Shown in pieces: positions 1 to 12,800 of a DNA stretch of 64,000 nucleotides; positions within the stretch are counted from its first letter, which is position 1, and each line of letters opens with the position of its first letter. Source of the DNA: Metellina segmentata (taxonomy: Eukaryota > Arthropoda > Arachnida > Araneae > Tetragnathidae). Location: NCBI GenBank assembly GCA_947359465.1, contig OX375880.1, positions 25,806,714-25,870,713 of the forward strand, given 5' to 3'. The notes below the pieces were generated by a model. It was not told the DNA's origin, did not search any database, and worked only from the letters and a program-made list of their open reading frames with translations. Position numbers and translations under genes: made by a program.

Positions 1-314
1 TACGTATGAGGTGCCCCGGAGTGTTATATTACTATTAAATGGAATATAATAGAAGTTTCCACCATAAATACTTATCTAAAATTTAAAAGAAACTTATACT
101 ATTTCAATATAAGTTTTATAGTATTCTTCAAGTTGATGTTTCTCGAATTCTGTAATTTGGAGTTGTGTCACTTTTATTACCAGGGGTGCGATATGTTGAA
201 AGTAATGTTGATTTGCTTCTTAAGTAATGACACCGAAATAATGACACAGAATGTTCTATATATATGAAGTTCTATATAATTATATTGCATATGAATTAAT
301 TCCAAAACATCGTA

Positions 315-320
315 TTTATT
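315..320 (-). terminator. Candidate polyadenylation signal of the SLC22 gene
   Basis: AATAAA on the minus strand about 330 nt past the stop codon. It is the first canonical hexamer I see downstream; another lies near 173-178. Assignment is by position only. Confidence 0.45.
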
Positions 321-651
321 CAGAACCACAGTTCTGCAAGTACTAATGAAAACAAATGTTCTTTTTCGTGAAGCAGTACAATAGTTCGGCCGGATGCATC
401 AGGAATTAACTGAACTGAGAAATATCGAAGATGCTCTCAGAGAATACAATGAAAAATAATAATGAGAACAAATACACGAAACTTCATTGCACCGATTAGT
501 TGAGAATACATGTCAAAATAGGCTCTGGTGAATCACTTCACGTTTGGAATACGTGAATAATGTTTGGTTTCAGGTAACATACAGTTTGTAAAAGAATTGT
601 GTTCGAAAGAAAATGGCTGTCAAAATGTTAACGCTGATCTCCAACTTGTTC

Positions 652-820
652 CTAAGGTTTGAATACAGTTGGCGGGATGACATATATTCCTCCAAGAGAA
701 TCAATGGAACCTCTCTTCTGGTAGATGCTTCTTGACTCCACTGGTTTCCAGTTCTTGTTATGAGCTTTTCCCAATCTCGGTCTACTCGTAGGTGTACCCT
801 CAGGTTCTGTATTACTGGCG
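652..820 (-). CDS. SLC22 terminal coding exon 10 (cytoplasmic tail)
   Basis: Polypyrimidine tract and acceptor CCTTTCAG precede a 55-codon hydrophilic tail (TEPEGT, SIYQKRGSID, IPPTVFKP) ending in TAG at 654-652. The phase (one base completing AG|C Ser) matches exon 9 exactly. The tail is less conserved than the core, so this exon rests on phase, acceptor quality and position. Confidence 0.8.
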
Positions 821-3800
821 CTGAAAGGATTAAGCAATAAGATAAATAGATTTTTCTTTCAAACGGAAATAACAGAAATTTAAAAAACTGCACACATGCT
901 GTTGCTCTAAATGTTTCCTTCCGCTCTTTATAAATAGAATCGAGCTTTGTTTAATAGTCCATCGATTATAGTAGAGCAAATTTAAGGATCACGTTGTCAC
1001 GACCTCCACCATTGTCCTATTATATAGTCCAGGGCTCGAAATACCCGGGTACACAGGTACACATGAAAATACAATTGTGCACCTAATTTTTTCCCGCTAG
1101 GTGCACGCAATGCACCTAACGTTAAAAAAAAGAGGGGGGGACATGTTTTATGTTGTTTCGATGTTTGAACAAAATATTAGCATCGACCTCTCTCGCTCTA
1201 AAGGAACGTAATTAAAATTACTAAATGCCCACTATGCGAAAACAAAAGCGCTGGGCTATAACGGGTTTATACAGGAGGAAGGTTTACTTGTGCAATGCCA
1301 CCAGAACTTTCCGATGATCGAAACATTTTCCAGATGGCTCTGTTGAAGCGACGGAGAAGGGAGAATTTTGATGTTTAAATATTTTTATTTCCGATCTATT
1401 ATTAACCAATCTAAACATACCCAATTAATAAAGTAGTTTACACTACATTAATGCTCTTATATTACGTTTTTTCTTAAATGTGCTACGTAAATATAACCTG
1501 TGCACCTAATTTAAAAACTCAGGTGCACAAGGTGCACATGTATTAAAAATCTATTTCGAGGCCTGATATAGTCCCCTCTTGAGAGAGAGAATTCACAAAA
1601 GCATACAATTTTATAAACAAATCGTTCCTCATAGTGTTTTTTGGAATAGTCTTATGAAAATGATACTCTGAAGTGGCAAAAGTCATGGGATAGCAGATAT
1701 GCAAATATACAGATGGTAGCAGCATCGTGTAAGAAATGTATAAATGGGCAGTGCATTGTTAGGGCTTTCATTTGTACTCAAGTGATTCACGTGAAAAGTT
1801 TTCTGACGTGATTATGGCCGCACGACGGGAATTAACAGAATTTGAAAGTGGAATGCTAGTTGGAGCTAGACGTATGGGGCATTCCATTTCGGAAATTGTT
1901 AGGGAATTCAACATTCCTCGATTCAGTGTCAAGAGAGTGGCGTGAAAATATTATTTCAAGCATGACCTCCCACCATGGAGAATGCAGTGACCGCGTCTGC
2001 TTAATGGCCGAGACCAGAAACGTGTGCGTCGAGTAGTCAGTGTTAACAGACAAGCAAAAATGCGTCAAATAACAGCAACAATCAATGTGGAACGTACGAC
2101 AGACGTGTCCGTGAGGACAGGCGAAATTTGGCGTTGATGGCATATGGCAGCAGAAGACCAACTCAAGTGCCCATACAACACGCCATCGGCCGCAGCGTCT
2201 CTGATGGGCTCGTGATCTTTAGTGATGGGCGGTTGGATCTTTAAATGACTGGAAAAACATTGCCTGGTCAGATGAGTTATGATTGCAGTTGTTAAGAACT
2301 GATGGGAAGGTTTGAATGTGGCGCAGACCCCACGAGTCCATGGATCCAAGTTGTCAACAAGGCACTGTGGAAGCTGGTGGTGGCTCCAAAATGGTGTGGG
2401 TTGTTTTTACATGGCTTGGACTGTGTCCTCTAGTCAAACTGAACCAATCAGTGACTGCAAATGGTTATGTTCAGCTACATGTATACCATTTGCAGCCATT
2501 CGTGGACTTCATTTTCCCAAAAAACGATGGAATTTTCCAGGATGACGATGCGCCTTGTCACCGGTCCAAAAGCGTTCGCGATTGGTTTGAGGAACATTCT
2601 GGACGATTCCAGCGAATGATTCGGCCACCTAGATCGCCATATAAGAATCCCATCGAATATTTATGGGACATGATCCAAAGGTCAGTTCGTGCACAAAATC
2701 CAGCACGGACAACACTCGCAATTATGGACGGCTGTAGCGGCAGCATGACTGAATATTTCTTCATGGGACTTCCGACGACTTGTTGCGTCAATGCCACGTC
2801 GAGTTGCTACACTTCGGCGGGCAAAAGGAGGTCCTACACGATATTAGGAGGTATCCCATGACTTTTGGCACTTCACTGTATATTCAGATCCATAAATGTC
2901 TTATCCAAGTAGCAAAATAGACCACGGTAGCCCGGTTGGAAGAGTAACGGATTAGCAACCAAAGGGTTGCGAGTTCGAATCGAACCAAAGACCGTCCTGT
3001 GCAATCGTTAAATTTGTCGTGGCCGCAAACATCCTCACGCTGGCATGGTGTGAAAGTTTAGAGAGTGGGGTTCCAGCTCAGGCGTGACTTCGTCATCTGA
3101 CCATGATTCAAAAATTACAAGGTGTTGTCCTAGGATCTTTCCCTTCGAGTATGATCCCGGACCTTCGCCAATAGCCCGTGTTTCAGTGCGACGTTAGTTA
3201 AAATATCTACCTACGTTCTCACAAACTGTATACAGGGTGGTCCCGAATTCATGGTACAAACTTTAATGGTAGGTACAGGACATTGTAACAATGATTTATT
3301 GTATAGGAATGTATAGTCGCAAGTGACGCGGTGAGGCGTAAACAGGGGAAATAAAAGGAAAGAGAAATGGATGGCGGAAGCTATCTTATTTTTCTGAAAG
3401 AAGTGTTACCACAACTGCTGCATGATGTTCCGATCGCCATTCGTAACCGCATGTGGTTTCAGCACGATGGGGCGCCAGCACACTTCAGCATTGATGTACG
3501 GAATTACCTGAATGCCACGTTTGGTACTCGATGGATTGGGCGTGGTGGACCAGTCCCTTGGCCACCCCGATCTCCCGATTTATCGAGCCTCGATTACTTT
3601 TTATGGGGACATCTAAAGCATCTTGTTTATGAGACTCCAGTTGACTCAGATGAGGATATCGTCGCTCGCTTATCTGTAGCTGCTGCAGGTGTGCGTGAAA
3701 TACCAGGCATCTTTGAACGTGTACGCCAATCGCTCCACCGACGCTGTCAAGCATGTATCGATACTGGTGGACGCAATTTTGAACAATTACTGTAAACATG

Positions 3801-6800
3801 ACACTTGTCAACAACGCTTTCAATAAAATCTTTGTTTTTCCTTTCGGCCGTTATTTCCCCTGTTTTCGCCTCACCGCGTCACTTGCGACTATACATTCCT
3901 ATACAATAAATCATTGTTACAATGTCCTGTACCTACCATTAAAGTTTGTACCATGAATTCGGGACCACCCTGTAGTTTAAGATCACAACACCAAATTTTG
4001 AGGTTAAATTTCGATATAAAATTTAACCTCATTTCTCAAGTTTTTTCTGGATTATGAGTAATGAAAATTTAGAGTTCCTAATGGGTGAAATTATCTTCTT
4101 GATTTTATTATGTTCCAAAATAAACTCTCTATACCTGAAATTTATGTTTCTTTTAAGGATCTACCAAAATCTATGGAATGTTTCTTTTGGGAGTTACTTT
4201 GTACTATGCATTGATAATTATAAAACTAATATTTGAACAATTATAAATCGTAGGTTTAATCAATTTTGAGGAAAGTTTATTAAGAACTTTTTATCTGCAA
4301 AAAAAACTTACAGGTGTTATTACCAATTAGGGGTTTATGTTCTTCAAGTGAACACTGGCTTCACACAAAATGTCGAAGTACGTGATTTGTCTTTTCTTCT
4401 GCTTTACACTAGGTTCTCTTCATGTCCTCGACGGTTGGTGTGGAAGTTTGGAGAGTGGGGTGCCAGCTCAAGTGTTGCTTCGTCATCTGACCGTGGTTCA
4501 AAATTACGAGGTGTTGTCCTCGGATCTTTCCCTTAAGGGACTAATCCCGGACCGTCGTCAATAGACCGTTGTGTTGCTCTAGTACGACGTTAACTCAAAT
4601 TACCATGTCCTCGACTAACATGTTTTTAATTTATACAAATAACTATGTTTTATTTTATTTTATTTGACCTTGCGTCTATCGTAGCTTGTTTTTCTTTTTG
4701 CATCTCGCGCATTAACTTCAATTAACCATCAACGAAATACCTCAATTGAAAGACTTTGACACACTTTGAATTTGTTCTCCTATAAATCAATTTTTACCTC
4801 GCGGCTGTAAATTTTTTTAATTACACATAAAATACGCTTTTTGTTTGTTAGAAATCTCGTTTGTCTCTGCTGAATGTCTGAATGGTTTCTTTTCGCAGTG
4901 ACACATGTCATAGTGCCGTATACCAAAAACTGATACGTCAAAAAACCTCGTGACGTGTTGATAAGCTCACTTGAAGTGGACTGTAATTTTGAAAAGAAGT
5001 CGAGAATAACGTCTGTGACTAGTTGGTTAAATTAGCCCCAAATAGCAATAGCAACTTCATTCCAATTAAGAAAGTATTACGATGATACTTTAGACCAGTG
5101 ATTTTTAACCTTTTCAGAATCACGGTACACGAACAATTTTACAAGATTTTTGCGGAACTAAGTCGTTGAGTAAAACAGACAAAGATGCCAACTTGCGATA
5201 GAAGTTTTCAGTAGTACCAAAGAAAAATACCCGTAGTTTTAAGAATTTTTCAGTAGTTAAGTAAAAATGTAAGAAATCGGTTTTAATAGCACGCATATAT
5301 GATTAATTCAAGTATTTCATTACATATTTGAAACATATATGCAACACATTATATTATTTATAATTAGTAAGGTATATCATTCATGAAAACATATATATAT
5401 AGAACCAATAATTGTGTATGAAAGAATTATATATAAAAAAAATTTAATAGATTAAATTTAAGCTATCTCTCATTTTCAAAAAAAAAAATTATAATGAGAA
5501 GAAACTTTAACTAATTTAACAAGGGTTCTAAACAACCTTCTTTTTACTCTGTTACCATCTTCAGAAAAGAAATCATGATTATTGGGTGTATTGTCTAAAG
5601 CAGTGGTCCCCAACCCCACCGGCGGACCGGTACCGGTCCGTGGATCAAATGGTACCGGGCCGTCCAAGAAATATTAAATTATTTCCATTTTATTTACTTT
5701 GGTGTATTTATCTCGGGTTTGTGCGGTTCTTATCTATGAAATGTCCACTCAAATTAGGAGGCGGTAAATCAGAACTTGAAATTTGTTCTGTTACTAGAGC
5801 TTCAATTATAATTTCTGAATTATGTCTCTATTTTCTAATTTTGACAAATGTGACAACTGTTTTCAAGTTGGCAGACAAAGTAGCTGCATTTAAAGCAAAA
5901 CTGAAGTTGTGTGGACGGCGCGTGAACAGAGGCATTTTGGACATGTTTCAGACATTAGCGGGGATTTTAGGCGAGACTGAGCCTAAACATTCATTCTCCT
6001 AATTGGTGCACGATCACCTGTCTTTGCTTTTAGAAGAGTTCGAGCGCTTCGTGGGTTTTTTGTGGTTGGGAAACTATTTTATTGATTTAGCGTTCTAGTG
6101 AGTTAAAATGTTAAATCACATTATATTCATTTTTTGGTGTAACTGTATTTTATTTTGAAGGCATGTTTAAATCCTATTAAATTAAAATTATTAAATCAAA
6201 ACAATCTAAAATATAAACAATCAACGCATCTCCTTTCCCCCCCCCCAGCGGGCCGCGTTTAAATTATCAAACGTTGATCCGGTCCGCGGCGATAAAAAGG
6301 TTGGGTAGCACTGCATTGGTCCCCAACCCCCGGGCCGCGGACCGGTCCGTGAATCAAATGGTACCGGGCCGCCTAAGGAACATTAAATTATTTCTATTTT
6401 ATTTACTGTGGTGTATTTCTCTCGGGTTTGTGCGGTTCTTATCTATCAGAACTTGAAATTTGTTCTGTTACTAGAGCTTCAATTATGATTTCTGAATTCT
6501 GTATGTCTCTATTTTCCAATTTTGACAAATGTGACAAATGTTTTCAAGTTGGCAGACAAAGTAGCTGCATTTAAAGCCAAACTGAAGTTATGGGGACAAC
6601 GCTTGAACAGAGGCATTTTGGACATGTTTCAGACATTAGCTGGGAATTTAGGCGAGACTGAGCCTAAACATTCATTCTTCCAGTTGGTGCACGCTCACCT
6701 GTCTTTGCTTTTAAAAGAGCTCGAGCGCTACACAAAGACCCACGAACTAGTAAGGAATGGATCCGCGACCTATTTGTCAACAAATCAGGCGAATCTGGCA

Positions 6801-9800
6801 TATCTGTGCAAGAAGAAGATCAACTGCTGTAGATTGCAAATGAAGGCGGCCTTAAAACTACGTTCGAGACAATATCTCTGCCGGTGTTCTGGATTAAAGT
6901 CATGGCGGAATACCCCTGAGATTGCCACCACAGCACTTAAATCCCTATTGCCCATTTCCGACAGCATATCTGTGTGTAGCGGGGTTTTCTGCAGTGACAA
7001 CAACCAAAACAAAACAACGGAATAAACTGGACATAAGCAACACACTTCGGGTGTCATTGTCTCCTATTACCCCCAGATGAGAAACTGCCCACCACATACT
7101 TTTTGAATGCGAAGCTCTGCTTCACATAAGGTACTCAAGTCTAGGTCTTAGAACAGAACTTGATACAACTCACGAAGAACCTGTCAAAAGCCTTTTGGCC
7201 TTTCTTAAGGAATCTGGCTTTCTCTGACAGGAGTATCGAAAAACAATGGGGTTTGAGGCAATATTCCCTAGTGGAATCAGCACCTAAGGCTTTCCTGACC
7301 TCCCCACTCTATATGAATATGAATATGAATAACCCCCTGATGAAACCGTCTCGTTGCAAAGAAACAAGCTCAGGGATCTCATTGATTTAGCGTTCTAGTG
7401 AGTTAAAATGTTAAATCACTTTATATTCATTTTTTGGTGTAACTGTATTTAATTTGAAGTCATGTTTAAATACAATTAAATAAAAATTATTAAATCAAAA
7501 CAATCTAAAATATAAGCAATCAATGCCCCCCCCCCAGCGGGCCGTGTTAAAATTATCAAACGTTGATCCGGTCCGCGGCGATACAGTAGAAATGTAGAAC
7601 ACACACAGTAGAAATGTGCAATTGTTTTGTAACTTACCTTCCGCAAGCAAAGAAAGATCTGTCTGAAACGAACTCTTCTACATCAGCCACAGTTTGTGGG
7701 AGAGTTTGGTCTAAGGTCTCGGGTAAAAATAAGGCAGCTACGACACCAATTAGAGCGATGACAGCAAAACAAAGGAAAGGCAGATAAAAACCATATTTTG
7801 ACTGTAAAATATTAAGTTTTAGTCCAACAATGTGACACAACAAAAACAGAAGATTACAAGAGTTGCTGAAATTAACATCTAAAATAACACTCTAAAATCT
7901 GTACTGTTATAAAAGGAAGTGTTTATGTGTGTGTGTGGGGGGGGGACTATTGTGACGAATCTATGGCACTTACAGTAATGAGATTTGGCACACAGGTAGT
8001 TTGAATTTTTTGCAATTTTTGTGCGAAGCCCGAATTTAAAAATTTTATTTAGAACATTTTAAAATGAATTTAATGAGATATTTAATTATTATTGTTTTCT
8101 TTGGAGTGGCATAAAAGACCACAGATTCTAAATTTAGTTTTCTGCTTCCGTTTAATTTTGCGGAGGAACGATTTGTCAGCAGACTAAAAAACAAATAAAG
8201 TTTAAACTTTAGTTATGTAGTTCTTTTTTTCTATCTCCTAGATCGTTAAAGATAGAGATCAGACCTCATATATTTGATTTCCTTTTAATCAATTATTTTT
8301 CAATTAATAATATTTATATTTTCGAAGAGATTGTGACGACACGCGGTTGGATCTCTTAGCAATTCGAATTTGGCCGCATTTGGAAACGCTGTGATGGTTG
8401 TTATACAATAGGCTACAAATTCCCATTTGTTTTGAAAAGCAAACCAACGCCACGAGCAACTCCGTGATGGCTGCGAATTACTAAATATGGATAAAACACC
8501 CCAATTGAATTACTTCAATTTAGTAAATTTTATAACTTTTTCACATATGTATGCTATTGTGAGATAATTAAATAATGGAAATAAAGTACTGTGTGTCCAA
8601 AGACAACTTAACTACAAAATTTGTATAACGGGCTGTCTATACATAGAGGCATCAGTTGTTCAATTTGGAAATTTTTAGTTCTTGAGTAGGGGATTTCGAA
8701 GCGAGCCGGCAAACATCGCGATTTCAAAATTAAACGCGTGGTATGTACTTATGGATTTTCATAACCAACATTTTGAAAGATCATTAATTCAATAATTTTA
8801 AACCTCTAAAGCCTGCGAATATTTTCGTTTGTTTTTACTAGTTTTGAGCAGATATTTAAACTGGTAATAGTCTTATGGAGTCCAAACAATGTTGATATAG
8901 CTCGATAAAGCTGTAAACAACACCTGATTACGCATTAATATAACATTTATATAATTTAAATAATGTCAATATTTATATTTTTTCTAGTCACAGAAATAGG
9001 AACACACAAGAATTTCCTCATTTTACTTTATCCAGATTATACATACACTATGTGGACATAAGTATTTGTGATTATTCTATTTAGTAACGGGTAGGCCTAT
9101 TTTTGTTTTACAGCTGCAACACGTCGAAGCATACTTTCCACAAGTTCTCTGTACGTCTGCCATTGAATAGCTCGCCATACCTCTTGCAAGGATGAGAGAA
9201 GAGATTGTTGTGAAAAGATGGGCATGCGTGGAGGTGTCTTAGCTCCAGTTCGTCCCACAAATGCTCGATCGGGGCTCTGGACAGGCCAGTCAAGCAAATT
9301 CACCTCATTTGCAGGAAACCAGTTCAGCACACGTTTTGCAGTATGATGTGTAGTTTGATCGTGTTGGAAGAAATAGACATCATCGCCGTAGTATTGGCAA
9401 AGCCGAAGTATTGAGAACATTGAGGTACGCGTTTATGGTACCAGGTACCTACATAAAGCAATGGGCCGAGTCGTAACCAAGAAGACAACCCCACACTAAG
9501 ATGGATCCTCCTTCGAATTTCTGCAGTGTCCAAATACTTTTGTCCATAGTGTATAGTTTAGTCACATAAATAAAATTTAAATACAGATATACGAACTCCT
9601 TACCAAGTATACAATTTCATCATAATAAGAAATAGACATCATCGCCGCAGTATTGGCAAAGCCGAAGTATCGAGAACATTGAGGTACGCGTTTATGGTAC
9701 CAGGTACCTACATAAAGCAATGAGCCGAGTCGTAACCAGGAAGACAACTCCACACTAAGATGGATCCTCCTTCGAATTTCTGCAGTGTCCAAATACTTTT

Positions 9801-12800
9801 GTCCATACAGTGTATAGTTTAGTCACATAAATAAAATTTAAATACATACATATGAACTCCTTACCAAGTATACAATATAGGGTGCAATTAATGTAGATCC
9901 GCTGCCAATGGTAGAGCACAATCCCATACCAACTGCCCTTAGCGAGGTAGGGAACAACTCTGGAGCTATAATGTAGATTGTCATGTAGGCTGCGGATGTC
10001 CCAGCCTTTGCGAGAAGAGCAGATATGACACCCACCATTGCATAGTCTGTAATACAACAAAAGCTATTTATATTTGCACTAAAAAGTTAAAGTTTTTTTT
10101 TTTTTCAAGTTGACAAAACGAATAGACAAGATTTAACTCGCAGTGTTCCCCCCCCCAATACTTTTCCAGTAAAAAAGTTATTTATCAGATCGATTGATTC
10201 CTCACTAGCTTTAGCAACCGATCAAATTACTATGGTACTAAATAACAGAGATTTCCGTTTGGAAATATATTAGATTTTCAGAGCTGACCACGATTATTTT
10301 TGGAAAGGTGTCAAAGCTGTAAGTGAAAGATAGCATGCGTAAAAGGATGGTTGACCATCCCCGTGAATGGTCCTCCAACTTGTTACCACTGATATTCTTT
10401 CGGCACAGAACGATACACCTAGAACTAACTCCGAGTTAAAGACGCCAGTTGAGCAAGGGCTTTGTTTAAGTTCCAACCTATTACCTAATTTAAAGTAGGG
10501 CGACAGTTGAATTAACGTCCGAAGCAACGCAACGGTCTATTCTGGACGATCGAAGATCGGTCTTGAAGAGAAAGATCCAAGGAAAACACCTCGTCATTTT
10601 AAACCATGGTCAGATGAGGAGTTCAACACCTGAGATGGCACCCCACTCTCCCAGCTTCTATACCATGTCAACGTGAGAGCATTTGACACCAAGACAGTGC
10701 ACACCAACCCTTAAGTAGTCGACGGTGTATGGATGGATCGAGTTGCAAACTTGTAACCATTCCGGTCGTTAATCCGCACTTTACACCGTGTTCCACCTAA
10801 TTTCACCTTCTGACTACGGCTATAGATATAACTAGCGCGATTCTAATAATTCTCAAGGTACAACTGCTGCACCGTCCGTAGTCTAAATTCTTTTTTGTCG
10901 CGATTATTATAACTTTAAAGATACAGTTGCTGAATTGATCGTAGTCTAAATTCTGTCTTGGCGCGATTCTTATAACTTTCAATGTACAACTTCTGCACTG
11001 CTGCTCGTATTCTAATTCTTTCTTGGTGCGATTCTTATACCTTTCAATGTACAACTTCTACACTGCTGCTCGTATTCTAATTATTTCTTGGCGCGATTGT
11101 TATAACTTTCAAGGTACAACTGCAGTGCTGCTCGTAGTTTAATTATTTCTTGGCGCGATTCTTATCATTTTCAAGGTACAGCTGCTGCACTGTCCGTAGT
11201 CTAAATTCTTTCTTGGAGCTATTATTATAACTTTCATGGAACAAATGCTGTACTGGCCGAAGTTAAAATTCCTTCTTGGAGCGATCAAGGTACAACGGTT
11301 GTACCGCCCGTAGAGTAAAGCTTAAGGAATATACTCGCTCGAAGATTTATGGTAATGAAAATCGATGTGGATTTTATGGAGTTGAAAGCATAATTTTAGC
11401 TATTCTTAAATTATGCAAACTTTTACTGAGTTTTTCAATGATTATTAAACGTAGATCACCTGGTGGGAAAATAACTGGCAAGAAGCAGGCAGCGGTAGCT
11501 AAAAGGAAGGAAGAGATCGCGCACCATCTCCTTCCCATACTCTCCATCATGGACCACGCTGCAAAGGTGGCGGGCACTTCCACGGCAGCCATGTAGAAAA
11601 AGTTGAGGTACTCGTTCCCAGCCAGATTCCGAGCATTCACCTGGTGACCATAATATGGCATGCAGCCACTTATCCTGCAAAAATCAGACAGTGATCCTCG
11701 TGATCGGAAATTACAGAAACTGAACAAAAAGTTAGATAAGTATTACAATTTACGTCGCACAGCCGACCAACCGGTCTGGTGGTTAAGGTGTTAGCCTCTA
11801 GATAGGAAGGTTCCTAGTTCGAATCCGAGTCCATGGATGTTTGTAAGGGTATGGTGTAGAGGCGGCTGGTGCACCTTAAATCTGTCGTGGTCGAAAGTCC
11901 TCACTTTGGAGAGTGGGGTGCCAGCTCATGTGTAGCCTCGTCATCTGACCGTGGTTCAAAATGACGTGGTGTTGTCCTTGGATCTTTCCCATGGGGGATT
12001 AATCCCGGATTGTCGTCAATAGCCCGTTGTGTTGCCCTAGTACGACGTTAATTAAAAAATACCATTACCACTAGGGTACTTTTGGGTTGGGATGCCCGTG
12101 TTTTCTTCAAGAATGTAAGTTCCTGAGGGGTCTGGCGTCAGAAAAAGAAGTATTTTACGTTAATTGAAATTACAATTACAATGACGTCCCACAACGGGCT
12201 ATTGGTGACGGTCACGGATAGATCCCAAAGAAAAGGATCACAATTTAGCCTTACACTTTAAAATTTACAGCTGTATTCAATTGTAGTAGAGATTCTACTA
12301 AGTTCAGATGTTACAGCACTTAATTCAATTCAGACATATGTGATAAGGTAAGATAATTTTAATTTACGTCGTACTAGAGCAACACAACGGGCTATTGACG
12401 GCGGTCCGGGATCAATCCCCTGATGGAAAGACCATAGGACAACACCACGTTATTTTGAGCCACGGTCAGATGACGAAGCAACACCGAGCTGGCACCTCAC
12501 TCTCCAAACCTCATACCATCCGAATGTGAAGACTTTCGGTCACGTTAGATTTACTTTACACCAACCGCCTCTACACCACACGATTACAAATATCCATGCA
12601 CTGACCCGGATTCGAACCAAGAACATTCCAATCAAGAGGCAAACACCTTAATTACCAGACCGGTTGGTCGGCTCAGACATATGGGGAGGGAGAACTTATC
12701 CACAACTATCATAATGAATTTTGGTTATAAAACCCATTTAAAAAACAGAATAACTTAATAATTCGTTGAATAATAGATTGTTGAATTTTAGTCACTTTTG

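Noticed and set aside
570..893. 107-aa minus frame overlapping the SLC22 last exon
   Set aside because: Runs through the exon 10 acceptor in a different frame; the phase-correct frame ends at 652.
2920..3000. Possible functional tRNA gene
   Set aside because: A- and B-box-like motifs belong to the head of a SINE found many times here; the cloverleaf is not convincing.
10808..11305. Regular repeats considered as a CRISPR array
   Set aside because: Eukaryotic minisatellite: repeats contiguous without unique spacers, and no cas genes.
11276..11596. Plus-strand 106-aa frame
   Set aside because: Antisense of SLC22 exon 7 plus minisatellite sequence; no motifs.
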